The notes under the pieces are model-generated. The model did not search any database. It worked only from the letters and a program-made list of their open reading frames with translations, and was not told the origin of the DNA. The position numbers and the translations under genes were made by a program. A stretch of DNA of 64,000 bases from Candidatus Gullanella endobia (GTDB taxonomy: Bacteria; Pseudomonadota; Gammaproteobacteria; Enterobacterales; Enterobacteriaceae), in assembly GCF_900048035.1 (NCBI RefSeq), contig NZ_LN999832.1:124001-188000 (forward strand). The letters run 5' to 3'. Numbering within the stretch: position 1 is the stretch's first letter; each line of letters begins with the position of its first letter. Below, piece by piece: positions 48,879 to 58,813 of this stretch.

Positions 48879-49208
48879 ATGTTTAGCAAAGATGGAATGA
48901 GTAACATGATAAAACAAGCACAGCAAATGCAAGAAAAAATGCAGCGAATACAAAAAGAAATTGAAAAACTAGAAGTAACAGGAGAATCAGGTGCTGGCCT
49001 AGTTAAGGTTACTATTGATGGTACGCATAATTGCCGCCGTGTTGAAGTTGATTCAAGCTTACTAGAAGATGAAAAAGATATGCTAGAAGATCTAATCGCA
49101 GCTGCCTTTAACGAAGCCGTCCGCCGTATTGCCGAAATTCAAAAGGAAAAAATAGCATCTGTCTCTAGCGGAATAGAGATTCCTTCTAATTTTAAAATGC
49201 AGTTCTAA
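48879..49208 (+). CDS. ybaB: Nucleoid-associated protein YbaB/EbfC
   Basis: A small dimeric DNA-binding protein. The 109 residues equal the E. coli length, with the family pattern: a helix [22 protein letters not shown], then [14 protein letters not shown], then [27 protein letters not shown]. It lies 60 bases after dnaX. Its TAA overlaps the recR ATG (taatg), so translation of the two is coupled. With hupB lost it may be one of the few nucleoid proteins left. Confidence 0.95.
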   Translation: MFSKDGMSNMIKQAQQMQEKMQRIQKEIEKLEVTGESGAGLVKVTIDGTHNCRRVEVDSSLLEDEKDMLEDLIAAAFNEAVRRIAEIQKEKIASVSSGIEIPSNFKMQF

Positions 49209-49813
49209 TGTACAGTAGTCTCTTATTAGAAAAACTAAGGGAAGCTTTACGTTGCCTTCCAGGTGTCGGACCAAAATCAGCACAACGTATGGTTTTTCAT
49301 CTATTGCAACGAGATCGTGACGGCGGTATCCGCTTAGCTCAAGCACTAACCCAAGCGATGTTAGAGATTAACCATTGCTCAGATTGTCGCACATTTACTG
49401 AACAACCTATCTGTTCGATTTGTACTAATCCTCGTCGGCAGAAATCAGGTCAAATTTGTATTGTGGAAAGCCCAGCAGATATTTATGCTATTGAGCAGAC
49501 TGCTCAGTTTGACGGACGCTATTTTGTATTAATGGGACATCTGTCACCTCTCGATGGTATTGGTCCGGATGAGATTGGTCTAAAGCGACTACAAGAAAGA
49601 CTTAAAAACGAAAAAATTGAAGAGGTTATATTAGGAACGAACCCAACAGTAGAAGGAGAAGCAACCGCTAACTATATTGCTGAAATTTGTGCACATTATG
49701 GTGTGATGGCTAGCCGTATTGCGCATGGTGTACCGGTAGGTAGTGAGCTTGAAATGGTGGATGGTATTACACTTTCCCATTCGCTAGCAGGCCGTCATCC
49801 AATAAAATTATGA
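49208..49813 (+). CDS. recR: Recombination mediator RecR
   Basis: Works with RecF and RecO to load RecA at gaps. The 201 residues equal E. coli. The helix-hairpin-helix [15 protein letters not shown] comes first (about 13-27), then the four-cysteine zinc motif (CSDC ... CSIC, about 57-72), then the Toprim domain from [15 protein letters not shown] to ANYIAEICA, and the C-terminal [22 protein letters not shown]. The start overlaps the ybaB stop. Neither recF nor recO is in this window. Confidence 0.97.
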   Translation: MYSSLLLEKLREALRCLPGVGPKSAQRMVFHLLQRDRDGGIRLAQALTQAMLEINHCSDCRTFTEQPICSICTNPRRQKSGQICIVESPADIYAIEQTAQFDGRYFVLMGHLSPLDGIGPDEIGLKRLQERLKNEKIEEVILGTNPTVEGEATANYIAEICAHYGVMASRIAHGVPVGSELEMVDGITLSHSLAGRHPIKL

Positions 49814-50315
49814 TATACTTATTACTATAATAAACCTCCCTAGTATAAAATACTAATAAGATCATATTTTTATATTATAATTAGGAAAAAATAAAACTAT
49901 ATATTCAGCGTTTTTATAAGAAAAAAGTATTAAATAATTTATTTAAAATATTTATTTTGCTTACTAAAATTTAAAATTTCAATAATAGCATAAGAAAAGC
50001 ATCACTTAACCGTTTTGTTTTATCTTTAATAAAATTAATAACCTGCTACGTATCATTTGATTAAAAATACGTTTAGTATATTATTAATTAATAACTAACT
50101 GATATGTTAAATAATCACTTCCTGTTCCAGGTAGGAAGTAGGATATTTGTATTCCTTAATATATATTAATGAAATAGCAAATATTTTATTACGAAGTGAG
50201 AAAAATTATATTAAAATTAATATATCTGATTATTTAAAAATAAGTATTAATAATGTTATAGCTTATTATTTTATAATTTTTTAAAGGCTATTTAAATTCA
50301 AATAGGATTAACATA
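49814..50315. other. 0.5 kb non-coding between recR and adk
   Basis: E. coli has htpG here. No recognisable part remains. acttcct (about 50115) and aggaagt form a small 7-bp hairpin with higher GC than the surroundings. Confidence 0.55.
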
Positions 50316-50963
50316 ATGCGTATCATTTTACTTGGTGCTCCTGGCGCTGGCAAAGGAACTCAAGCACAATTTCTTATGGAGAAATATGGTATTCCGAAGC
50401 TTTCTACTGGTGATATGATACGTGACATTGTTTTAAAAACACAATCTGAACCTAGAAAACAGCCAGAAACTCTCATGAATACCGGAAAGTTAGTGTTTGA
50501 TGAGCTAGTTATCGATCTTGTCAAAGATCGTATTAAACAAAATGATTGTCGCAATGGCTTTTTATTAGATGGGTTTCCCCGTACTCGCCCTCAAGCAGAT
50601 GCTATTAAAAAAGCAGGTATAATAATAAATTATGTTCTAGAACTCGCGGTTTCTGATAATTTTATTATTAACCGTATTATTGGTCGACGAATACATGCCC
50701 CTTCAGGACGAATATATCACGTTAAGTTTAATCCACCAAAGCAAGAAGGTAAAGATGATATAACAGGTGAACCTTTAACTATCCGTAAGGATGATCATAA
50801 AGATGTTGTAAAAAAGCGTTTGATTGAATATCGTCAACAAACTTCACCTTTGATTGACTATTATCGTAAAGAAGCAGACGCTGGGTATACCCATTATTTT
50901 ACTATCGATGGTAACCGTAATATAAGTGAAGTAAGCGCTGAATTATCTACTATCTTAGATTAA
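50316..50963 (+). CDS. adk: Adenylate kinase
   Basis: Balances ATP, ADP and AMP. The 215 residues (214 in E. coli) have the P-loop [13 protein letters not shown] at 7-19, the AMP-binding LSTGDMIRD near 30, [14 protein letters not shown] near 82-95, and the long [23 protein letters not shown] with [15 protein letters not shown], lacking zinc cysteines as in E. coli. The end of the protein is intact. Confidence 0.97.
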   Translation: MRIILLGAPGAGKGTQAQFLMEKYGIPKLSTGDMIRDIVLKTQSEPRKQPETLMNTGKLVFDELVIDLVKDRIKQNDCRNGFLLDGFPRTRPQADAIKKAGIIINYVLELAVSDNFIINRIIGRRIHAPSGRIYHVKFNPPKQEGKDDITGEPLTIRKDDHKDVVKKRLIEYRQQTSPLIDYYRKEADAGYTHYFTIDGNRNISEVSAELSTILD

Positions 50964-51408
50964 TCTTATCATTGGATTCTTTATTACTACAAAACTGTAT
51001 CTTTACTTAAATCTAATTACAAGTTGTTAACACGCCTAATTAAGAATTACTGTTAATTACTATATTAATTGAAATGACTATTCCTATTAATAATAATATC
51101 TTTATTCAGATTGTTTATTTTTATTATTAATATTTTATCTAACTAATATAAACAAATTTTTCGTTAAAATATAACGATATATCTATCTTTATATTGATGA
51201 CTTATCTTTCTTGTTCATTAATATTATTAATATTTTATCTTATCATTAGTGATAATGTTTTTTATCAACGTCACTTTTATATCTAAATACAAGCATTAAT
51301 TAATATATAATGCATAATAGACAATGGATGATGTTTATTTATAAAAGCAACTTTCAAAAATATTATTTGATAATACGTCTTACTGTATTTATAAGGTTAA
51401 TACCTAAT
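50964..51408. other. Non-coding between adk and hemH
   Basis: The gap is AT-rich; adk and hemH are direct neighbours in E. coli too. A 33-codon in-frame extension upstream of hemH (from 51310) is not conserved and is treated as non-coding. Confidence 0.6.
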
Positions 51409-52395
51409 ATGAACCAATTTGGAAATAAAAATGAATTTAAAAAATATGGTGTACTGATGGTGAATTTAGGAACACCAGAAACCCCTACTTCTCGAGCAGT
51501 TAAACGTTACTTAGCTAAATTTCTAAGTGATAAACGCGTTGTAGATAAGTCAAGAGCACTATGGTTACCAATATTATACGGTATTATTCTGCCACTACGC
51601 TCACTTCGAGTAGCAAAGCTTTATCGAAATATCTGGATGGATGAGGGATCGCCACTACTGGTCTATAGTCGTCGTCAGCAGCAGGCACTAGCAATTAGTT
51701 TACCTGATGTAGTAGTAGAATTAGCAATGAGTTATAGCCAACCAGTACTAAAGAAAGCAATAGCGCGATTGTTTAGAAAAGATATTACTCGGCTAGTAAT
51801 TTTACCGATGTATCCGCAATACTCCTGTTCTACTAGTGCTGCAGTTTGGGATGCAGTTGCGCGAATTTTTGTTAATTATCGCAAATTACCATCGATAAGT
51901 TTTATTCGCGATTATGCAGAAAATCCCACCTATATTGCAGCATTAGCTGAAAGTGTTAAACGAGCATTTGCTCTACGCGGTAAACCGGATCGATTAATTA
52001 TCTCCTTTCATAGCATACCACAGCGTTATTCAGATGAAGGAGATGATTATCTACAGCGGTGTAATATAACCTATCAAGCTTTAAGTGCAGCGTTAGATTA
52101 TCCAAATAAGCAGATAATGATGACTTTTCAGTCATGTTTTGGTCGTGATCCTTGGCTATTACCAGCTACTGATAAAACAATAAGAAATCTACCTTCTTCT
52201 GGTGTGCAACATGTGCAAGTGATTTGTCCTGGTTTTGCAGCTGACTGCCTAGAAACGTTAGAAGAAATTCAAATACAAAATCGGAAGATATTTAAATATG
52301 CTGGTGGTAGTGTTTTCTATTATATTCCAGCACTTAATGATGATGTATTACATATAGAATTATTACGTCAACTTGTAATAGCAGAGTTACATTAA
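51409..52395 (+). CDS. hemH: Ferrochelatase
   Basis: Inserts iron into protoporphyrin IX, the last step of heme synthesis. I chose the ATG at 51409 (328 residues, 320 in E. coli), because homology starts at [15 protein letters not shown] a few residues later and aagg stands upstream. An ATG at 51310 would add 33 hydrophobic residues not known in the family. Conserved: [42 protein letters not shown] with the iron-site histidine, [11 protein letters not shown], and [15 protein letters not shown] with the catalytic glutamate. Other heme genes are not in this window. Confidence 0.95.
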   Translation: MNQFGNKNEFKKYGVLMVNLGTPETPTSRAVKRYLAKFLSDKRVVDKSRALWLPILYGIILPLRSLRVAKLYRNIWMDEGSPLLVYSRRQQQALAISLPDVVVELAMSYSQPVLKKAIARLFRKDITRLVILPMYPQYSCSTSAAVWDAVARIFVNYRKLPSISFIRDYAENPTYIAALAESVKRAFALRGKPDRLIISFHSIPQRYSDEGDDYLQRCNITYQALSAALDYPNKQIMMTFQSCFGRDPWLLPATDKTIRNLPSSGVQHVQVICPGFAADCLETLEEIQIQNRKIFKYAGGSVFYYIPALNDDVLHIELLRQLVIAELH

Positions 52396-52480
52396 CTTTT
52401 ATTATTCTACGGTAGATAATAAAATCGGAGCTATTTCTATAAAAACAATAGTAACACCGCGATTACTATTACTAATATCT
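52396..52480 (-). pseudogene. purE: Possible purE relic (N-terminal end)
   Basis: On the minus strand downstream of lpxH a frame reads NSNRGVTIVFIE and stops soon after, near 52396. PurE starts with a short leader then RVAIVMGS. V-x-IV and the place (purE follows lpxH in E. coli) agree, but few residues match. Confidence 0.28.
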
Positions 52481-52710
52481 GTTATCACTACTGTGCTTTA
52501 TTCCATTCCTTTTATTATATAATATAAATGTAGATAATATTAATTATTCTTATTTTTATCTGAAAAAGATTTTTTTAATTAAACTCAAGTTTAATTGATA
52601 TTGCAATAAATAAGATCTTTACACAGTTCTTTAAAGAAGTTTTTCCTTAAAAACATTGTATAGAAAAGATATAAATCTTTCTCTTAAGTAATAAAAATAC
52701 TTTATAGACT
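52481..52710. other. Short non-coding gap downstream of lpxH
   Basis: Between hemH and lpxH, which converge. Nothing else was recognised. Confidence 0.5.
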
Positions 52711-53430
52711 TTAAGCAAAAAAAGGAAATTTATGCAATATGATACCGCTAGTTGAAACTTCAATAACTGATCCTTGATTATACCAGGCGCCAAGTACTGC
52801 ACGAAGTCGTTTACCAGGCAATTGATGTATTGCTGGTCGGTGTGTATGCCCGTGAATCATAACTGTCGCCCTAGCATTATCCATTACAGCTATAACTGAT
52901 TTTGCATTGACATCCATAGTATCGGCAGTTTTGCTAGTATTAATACGTAAACTATTAATACGCATCCTATGAACGATATATAAGCGTAACCAGAGTGGCA
53001 AGGTTAAAAATAGCTGTTGTAACCAGCGTTGATGTACCTGACGGCGAAAACGTTGATAACTTTCATCAACAGTACATAGTATATCACCATGCAAAATTAC
53101 GATTCGTAGTCCCTCTAGTTGTACTACTCTCTGTGTAGGTAATAGCGTTATACCACAAGTAGCAGCATAGTGTTTGCCAAGTAAAAAATCACGATTCCCA
53201 TGGATAAAATAGCAAGAAATACCACGCTCAGTTAGTGTTTTTAATGAGATAGCAATTTCGTGATGCAGAGGACTAGGATCATCATCACCTATCCATACCT
53301 CAAACAAATCACCAAGAATATACAGTGCTTTTGCAGCGATAGCACGTGTACGCAAAAAATGCATAAAACCAGCAGTAATCACTGGTTCTTGTTCGCAAAG
53401 ATGAATATCTGCAACAAATAAAGTTGACAT
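52711..53430 (-). CDS. lpxH: UDP-2,3-diacylglucosamine diphosphatase
   Basis: Cuts UDP-2,3-diacylglucosamine to lipid X in lipid A synthesis. The 239 residues (240 in E. coli) hold the metallophosphatase motifs: ADIHLCEQEP (D8, H10), LGDLFEVWIGDDDP (D41), HGNRDFLLGK (N79), ILHGDILCT (H114) and MIHGHTHRPAIH (histidines near 195-197). Lipid A synthesis thus leaves at least this step here; no other lpx gene is in the window. In E. coli ppiB overlaps its 5' end; a relic of ppiB lies there. Confidence 0.96.
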   Translation of the reverse strand: MSTLFVADIHLCEQEPVITAGFMHFLRTRAIAAKALYILGDLFEVWIGDDDPSPLHHEIAISLKTLTERGISCYFIHGNRDFLLGKHYAATCGITLLPTQRVVQLEGLRIVILHGDILCTVDESYQRFRRQVHQRWLQQLFLTLPLWLRLYIVHRMRINSLRINTSKTADTMDVNAKSVIAVMDNARATVMIHGHTHRPAIHQLPGKRLRAVLGAWYNQGSVIEVSTSGIILHKFPFFA

Positions 53431-53443
53431 ACGAGTAAGATTA

Positions 53444-53503
53444 CTACGAAATAATTATATTATTAATGATAATATCTTTTATAGATGTTATAATATGTAC
53501 TAC
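53444..53503 (-). pseudogene. ppiB: ppiB relic (C-terminal end)
   Basis: Just upstream of lpxH on the same strand, a frame reads VH-x6-DIIINNIIIS and stops at 53444-53446. E. coli PpiB ends MHQDVPKEDVIIESVTVSE. Histidine, aspartate, I-I and S fall at exactly the same spacing, and the remaining differences are mostly I for V. ppiB-lpxH is the E. coli order. PpiB is cytoplasmic cyclophilin, and is dispensable in E. coli. Confidence 0.6.
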
Positions 53504-54183
53504 TATGATTTATAACTATATTTTTGATATTAGCGAGAATATCTGATCTTTTCTTTTCGATAAAAGGTTATTCTGACTATTTATTGAGTTCAAAATAAAG
53601 AACAAAAAATCCATTACCTATAACATAAATAAAATTTATGGTCTCGGAATATTAATTATTAATGCAAGTCACTATCAACAAAAATGTATATCGGTCTTTT
53701 ATGTCATCATTGACTTTATTTTTACTAGTATCTATGTGATTCTTATATTAAGAATATAAATTAGTGATCTGAATTATAAAGTAATTAATCACTTAGTAAA
53801 AATAGTACTATTATAAAATAAACTATAGTATTAAATTAATAAATTTAAAAAATAATTTTTAATTATTTATAAGGGTTAAAATAATAATATCACCATGATT
53901 CATATATAAGATGATTATAGCTAATTTCATTATAGGAATAATGAATGTCAATAAATGACATTAATATAAAGTATACATCAATAGATTGTACAAAATAATT
54001 CTATCATAGAGTTATCAAAAACGTGCTTATTTCCCTTATAAAATAATGTTTAAATATCAATAATTCTATTACATAGACTTGTAATAATAGTAAATTCAGG
54101 TTTCGATATTATTTTATTTTTATTATTTTTACCGCTAGATAGTTTTTATGCGAGTAATCCGAAGATATCTGGAATAATTTTCA
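53504..54183. other. 0.7 kb non-coding between ppiB relic and cysS
   Basis: The rest of ppiB (about 450 bases) would lie here but is not recognisable. The cysS promoter must be in this gap; no convincing boxes were picked. Confidence 0.55.
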
Positions 54184-55560
54184 ATGTTAAAGATTTTTAA
54201 TACAATGACTCGAAAAAAAGAAGAATTTAAACCTATTTATCCCGGTAAAGTCGGTGTGTATGTGTGTGGGATAACCATGTATGATCTTTGTCATATTGGT
54301 CATGGGCGTACCTTTGTGGCCTTTGATATCGTTATTCGCTATCTTCGTTACTGTGGTTATGATGTAAATTATATCCGTAATATCACGGATATTGAAAATA
54401 AAATTATTCACCGTGCTGCTAAGAATAAAGAAACTATTTATGAGCTTACTGAACGTATGATTAGTGAGATGTATATTGATTTCGACCAATTAAATATCCT
54501 TCGTCCTAATCAAGAACCGCGCGCTACACATTATATAAACGAAATCATTGAATTAATTAGTCAGCTTCTTAAAAAGAATCACGCTTATGTTGGCACTAAC
54601 GGTGATATGATGTTCGCTATAGGTACTTATAGTGATTATGGTTTACTTTCCCGTCAAAATTTAAAAAAACTTCAATCTGATGCCTACATTAAAACGATTA
54701 ATGTAAAACGAAATCCAATGGATTTCGTTCTGTGGAAAATAGCAAAATTCGGTGAACCTAGTTGGCCATCTCCATGGGGAGATGGCCGGCCTGGTTGGCA
54801 CATCGAATGTTCAGCTATGAATAGCCGGCAGCTTGGCTATCATTTTGATATTCATGGAGGTGGTTCAGATCTTCTTTTTCCTCATCATGAAAATGAAATT
54901 GCACAATCTGTCTGTGTCCATAATGGTCCTTACGTAAATCTATGGATGCACACCGGCATGGTTATGGTTAATAACGAAAAGATGTCTAAATCAATTGGTA
55001 ATTTTTTTACAATTCGTGATGTCCTACGGTATTATGATGCCGAAACTGTGCGGTATTTCTTGATGTCTTGTCATTACCGTAGTCAACTAAATTATAGTGA
55101 AGATAATCTTAAACAAGCGCGTTCTTCCCTTGAACGTCTATATATTGCTTTAAACGGTACTGATAAAAATGCCATACCTAAAGGTGGAGAGCACTTTATG
55201 GCGCAATTTTTCGCTGCAATGGATGATGATTTCAATACGCCGAAAGCCTATTCTATTCTATTCGATATTGCTCGAGAAGTTAACCGACTAAAAAACGAAA
55301 AATCAGAAGAGGTACATGGGATTTCAGCGACACTACGACATCTAGCCGGTATTCTAGGTTTATTAGAACAAGATCCTATTTCTTTTCTAAAAAAGAACAT
55401 TGTAAAAGATCATACCATCATAGAAGCACTCATTCAGCAACGAAATAACGCAAGAAAAGCCCGTCAGTGGATATTAGCAGATGAAATACGGGATAAATTG
55501 ACCAAACTTGGTGTTGTACTAGAAGATAACTTTCATGGAACAAACTGGCGTCGTAGTTAA
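54184..55560 (+). CDS. cysS: Cysteinyl-tRNA synthetase
   Basis: Charges tRNA-Cys. The 458 residues (461 in E. coli) show the class I signature HIGHGRTF near 36-43, after the zinc cysteine of [10 protein letters not shown] (C28). The other zinc ligands are in WHIECSAM (near 209) and [11 protein letters not shown], and the [11 protein letters not shown] loop lies near 266. The helical C-terminal anticodon domain is complete. The start [15 protein letters not shown] fits the family. Confidence 0.97.
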   Translation: MLKIFNTMTRKKEEFKPIYPGKVGVYVCGITMYDLCHIGHGRTFVAFDIVIRYLRYCGYDVNYIRNITDIENKIIHRAAKNKETIYELTERMISEMYIDFDQLNILRPNQEPRATHYINEIIELISQLLKKNHAYVGTNGDMMFAIGTYSDYGLLSRQNLKKLQSDAYIKTINVKRNPMDFVLWKIAKFGEPSWPSPWGDGRPGWHIECSAMNSRQLGYHFDIHGGGSDLLFPHHENEIAQSVCVHNGPYVNLWMHTGMVMVNNEKMSKSIGNFFTIRDVLRYYDAETVRYFLMSCHYRSQLNYSEDNLKQARSSLERLYIALNGTDKNAIPKGGEHFMAQFFAAMDDDFNTPKAYSILFDIAREVNRLKNEKSEEVHGISATLRHLAGILGLLEQDPISFLKKNIVKDHTIIEALIQQRNNARKARQWILADEIRDKLTKLGVVLEDNFHGTNWRRS

Positions 55561-55849
55561 AGTTTTATGTTTTTTGTTAAGTATTGGTTATTCAAATACT
55601 ACAACTATAACTCCCTAAATCAATTATTTAAACTTATTGATAGATAATAGATAACGTACTACTCATTAATTATTTTTCAATTTTGGTAAGTTTTTAATAT
55701 GATACTAACCACTATATAACCTTTATAAATCTCTAATTTAATTGATAAAATGTACTCATATATTAACCTGAGTTATTCGGAAGACTACAATAAATTAATT
55801 TATAGAATGGCTTTTAAAAGAAAAAATAACGTTATAATTATCAAATTCT

Positions 55850-56713
55850 TTATACTAATATATCGTGGTAATCTTCACAAGCTTTCAAAGTGTTTTGGAT
55901 AAGCGTAGCTACTGTCATTGGACCAACACCACCAGGTACAGGCGTAATGTAAGAAGCACGCTCAGCAGCTGTTGAATAATCTACATCACCTACTACTTTG
56001 CCGTTTTCTAGACGATTGATACCTACATCTATAACTACTGCACCAATTTTTATCCATTCTCCGGGAAGAAAACCTGCTTTGCCTACTGCTACTACTAATA
56101 GATCAGCATTTTCGATATGACGCCGTAAATCACGTGTGAAACGATGGGTAATAGTCACAGTGCAACCTGCTAACAATAATTCAAGACTCATAGGACGACC
56201 AACAACATTAGAAGCACCAACTATAACGGCATTAAGACCAAGGATATCGATATTATATCGCTCTAATAAAGTCATAATACCGCGTGGAGTACAAGGACGT
56301 AATAATGGTGCACGCTCGCAGAGTCGACCGATATTATATGGATGGAAACCGTCTACGTCCTTATCTGGTGCAATACGCTCTAAAATATTAATATTATCTA
56401 TCTCTGTCGGTAACGGTAGCTGTATTAAAATCCCATCTAATTGACGATCAGCATTTAATTGATCAATCAACTCTAATAATTCTATTTCAGTGACTGTATC
56501 AGGCAAATAATAGGAGAAAAATATAAAACCAACGTCTTCACAGGCTTTACGTTTACTAGCAATATAAATTTGCGAAGCAGGATCGCTACCGAGTAGTACT
56601 ACCGCTAGTCCTGGAACGCGTTTGCCTGCCTTCAGACGAATCTGAACTTGAGAAGCTACATCATTTCTTAGTTGCTGAGAAATAGCCTTACCATCAATTA
56701 TTTTTGCTGCCAT
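55850..56713 (-). CDS. folD: Methylenetetrahydrofolate dehydrogenase/cyclohydrolase
   Basis: Interconverts methylene-, methenyl- and formyl-tetrahydrofolate. The ATG at 56713 gives 287 residues (288 in E. coli) and the exact start [16 protein letters not shown]; an upstream in-frame ATG at 56755 would add 14 unconserved residues. The catalytic lysine is in [14 protein letters not shown] (about 54), followed by [19 protein letters not shown], the NADP site [12 protein letters not shown] near 166, and the end [15 protein letters not shown]. It faces cysS tail to tail, as in E. coli. Confidence 0.97.
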   Translation of the reverse strand: MAAKIIDGKAISQQLRNDVASQVQIRLKAGKRVPGLAVVLLGSDPASQIYIASKRKACEDVGFIFFSYYLPDTVTEIELLELIDQLNADRQLDGILIQLPLPTEIDNINILERIAPDKDVDGFHPYNIGRLCERAPLLRPCTPRGIMTLLERYNIDILGLNAVIVGASNVVGRPMSLELLLAGCTVTITHRFTRDLRRHIENADLLVVAVGKAGFLPGEWIKIGAVVIDVGINRLENGKVVGDVDYSTAAERASYITPVPGGVGPMTVATLIQNTLKACEDYHDILV

Positions 56714-56831
56714 CTGAATTGAAAATCTGTTAATATAATTATAATAATAGCGCAATCTTGTCAGAAGTACATCCTCTATCAGGTATAAAATGCATTCTAC
56801 TCTTTTTAAGCAGAGTAATAAATAAAAGCTA

Positions 56832-56859
56832 TTGACTCAAATCTATACCTTCGTATAAT
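56832..56859 (+). promoter_or_regulatory. Sigma-70 promoter of tRNA-Arg
   Basis: TTGACT (56832-56837), a 16-base spacer, and a perfect TATAAT (56854-56859). The start is predicted near 56866, about 28 bases before the tRNA. This is one of the clearest promoters in the window. Confidence 0.7.
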
Positions 56860-56893
56860 TCAATTAAAACTCAATACTATTAATAATTTTGAT

Positions 56894-56970
56894 ACGCCCT
56901 TAGCTCAGTTGGATAGAGCAACGGCCTTCTAAGCCGTAGATCACAGGTTCGAATCCTGTAGGGCGTACCA
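56894..56970 (+). tRNA. argU: tRNA-Arg (anticodon TCT)
   Basis: Reads AGA/AGG codons, which are common in AT-rich genomes. It is a 77-nt cloverleaf close to E. coli argU: D-arm gctcagttggatagagc, anticodon arm acggc-ctTCTaa-gccgt, T-arm acaggttcgaatcctgt, and encoded CCA. The acceptor opens with A1-T72 where E. coli has G-C, a paired change, and the discriminator is A. It follows folD as in E. coli, and is the last gene of the colinear block. Confidence 0.96.
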
Positions 56971-58813
56971 TACAGATTATATAGCAATAAATCTATTTGA
57001 AGAGGTTATCACTATATTGTCGAGCATTTTTCACTGTCGCATTTTTATTTTTTTAATACTAAGCATGTTAAATTTATACAAATTCTCTTTTTTTTAGAAA
57101 TTTGTAATTTAATTTTGCTTTATTTAAAAAATAATCGTCTTTATTAAGTTCAATTGTGTCTATTTTAGAATAGATGATTTATAAAAAATATATTATTCAA
57201 TTATATTGATTAACTTATTGAAAAACGTTATTTTAAAGTATTGATATAAGCGAAAAGAGCTATAAAAAGAACAAACAGAAGATAATAGAGAATAAGTTTA
57301 TAATGATAGTCCCTGTTTATAAAAATAAAAATTTTTTAATTTATAAATATATAAATTAGGTGAAAAGATATAATACTATGTTCTATCTTTAATAGATAGA
57401 TAAAAATTTTATGGTCTAGTTTTTATAAACTATTGTATAAGATAGCTTATCAATTACAATTGATAAAAATACTTTTCAAAATAAAGATAATATAATAATA
57501 GCTATTATTATGGAAAATACTATCTATAACCTATTCGATAGATTTATTTAGATTTATTTAAAATATTCTATTAAATACTATAGATTCTTTTAATTCTCTC
57601 GAGATATAGATATATCTACATAAAATATAGACAATTTTCTATTTATCAAGTTTATTTAAATATTATAATAATTTTAATTTTAATCTATTTTTTTTAAAAT
57701 CTTTTAATTTTTTATTAAAATCGATAAATCACTCTTTTAGATGCTTTTTAAAAAAAATAAAGAATGTTATTTTTCAATAAATTAACTAAAAAAGAGAAAA
57801 TATTTAGCATTACAGGTTAATGTTAACTAGAATTATACCTCTAATGCTATTATTTATTATTGGATCTATTGTGTTATGAAAGAACCTTAATATACAAAGA
57901 TTTCTCTTTGTAGTGAGGATTACTCTTTATAATAAGGGTATTCTTCTTAGATTAAGAAATCTAGTAATATAATGTTAAAATCATAAAAATTTTTGACTAA
58001 TTAAATTTAAATTACTAGAATTTTTCTAGTTTTCTACCGTATTGTTATTAATTCAAGTAAATTTAATTCTATTTTTAGAATTTTTAAGATTATGGTTTTA
58101 ACATAAAATAACCAATATCATGTTAATTTAAATTTAATCTCTGAATAACTGAACAAAACTTTAATTATAGTTATAGCACTAAATGCTTTAGTGAAAAATT
58201 AATTAAATTGCTATTTAATAGTTGGAAAAAATTAAAAATATTAAACTTATGATAGCATTTATAATATATTTATTTATTAAAATTAATAAAAATTTAAACA
58301 GAAGAATTTAATTTCAGATTAAAAGATCTTTCGTAAAAGATCTTATTATATATCAGAAAAGAGCAGCTTCTGTTCTTTGTCATAACAGATTTTATAAATT
58401 TTTTATTAGCAATAATATCTAACGAAAATGAAAATTAACTGAATACTATTAATAGATAAGATTAATTAAAAATATTTCTAATATCGCATAATTTTTATTA
58501 ATTCAAAAATACTTCTTTCTGTAAATCAACGATACATAATTCCATTAGATTCTGATATTGTCGTTTATATCAAAGATAAATAATTAACATTATTGTTTAA
58601 TAATAAAGATTATTTATTTAAAAATATAAATATTATAGTTATTAATAAAATGTATTTTACTCATGAAATTATCTAAAGTATTACTTTATAAGCTATATCA
58701 TATTCTTGATATTTTATCACTTTTATTTTATACAGAAATTTATTTCTGATTGAATATTATATATATACTACAAATTCCTAATGTTTAGTAACTAATAAAT
58801 AACGAAATACACC
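56971..58813. other. 1.8 kb decayed DNA containing a rearrangement joint
   Basis: To the left the order follows E. coli minute 12; to the right it is polA-engB of minute 87. The joint itself cannot be placed within this gap. No gene, IS end or long repeat was recognised. Confidence 0.6.

Noticed and set aside
51310-51408. N-terminal extension of hemH by 33 residues
   Set aside because: The family starts just before the VNLGTP motif; the extension is not conserved and the ATG at 51409 is better placed.
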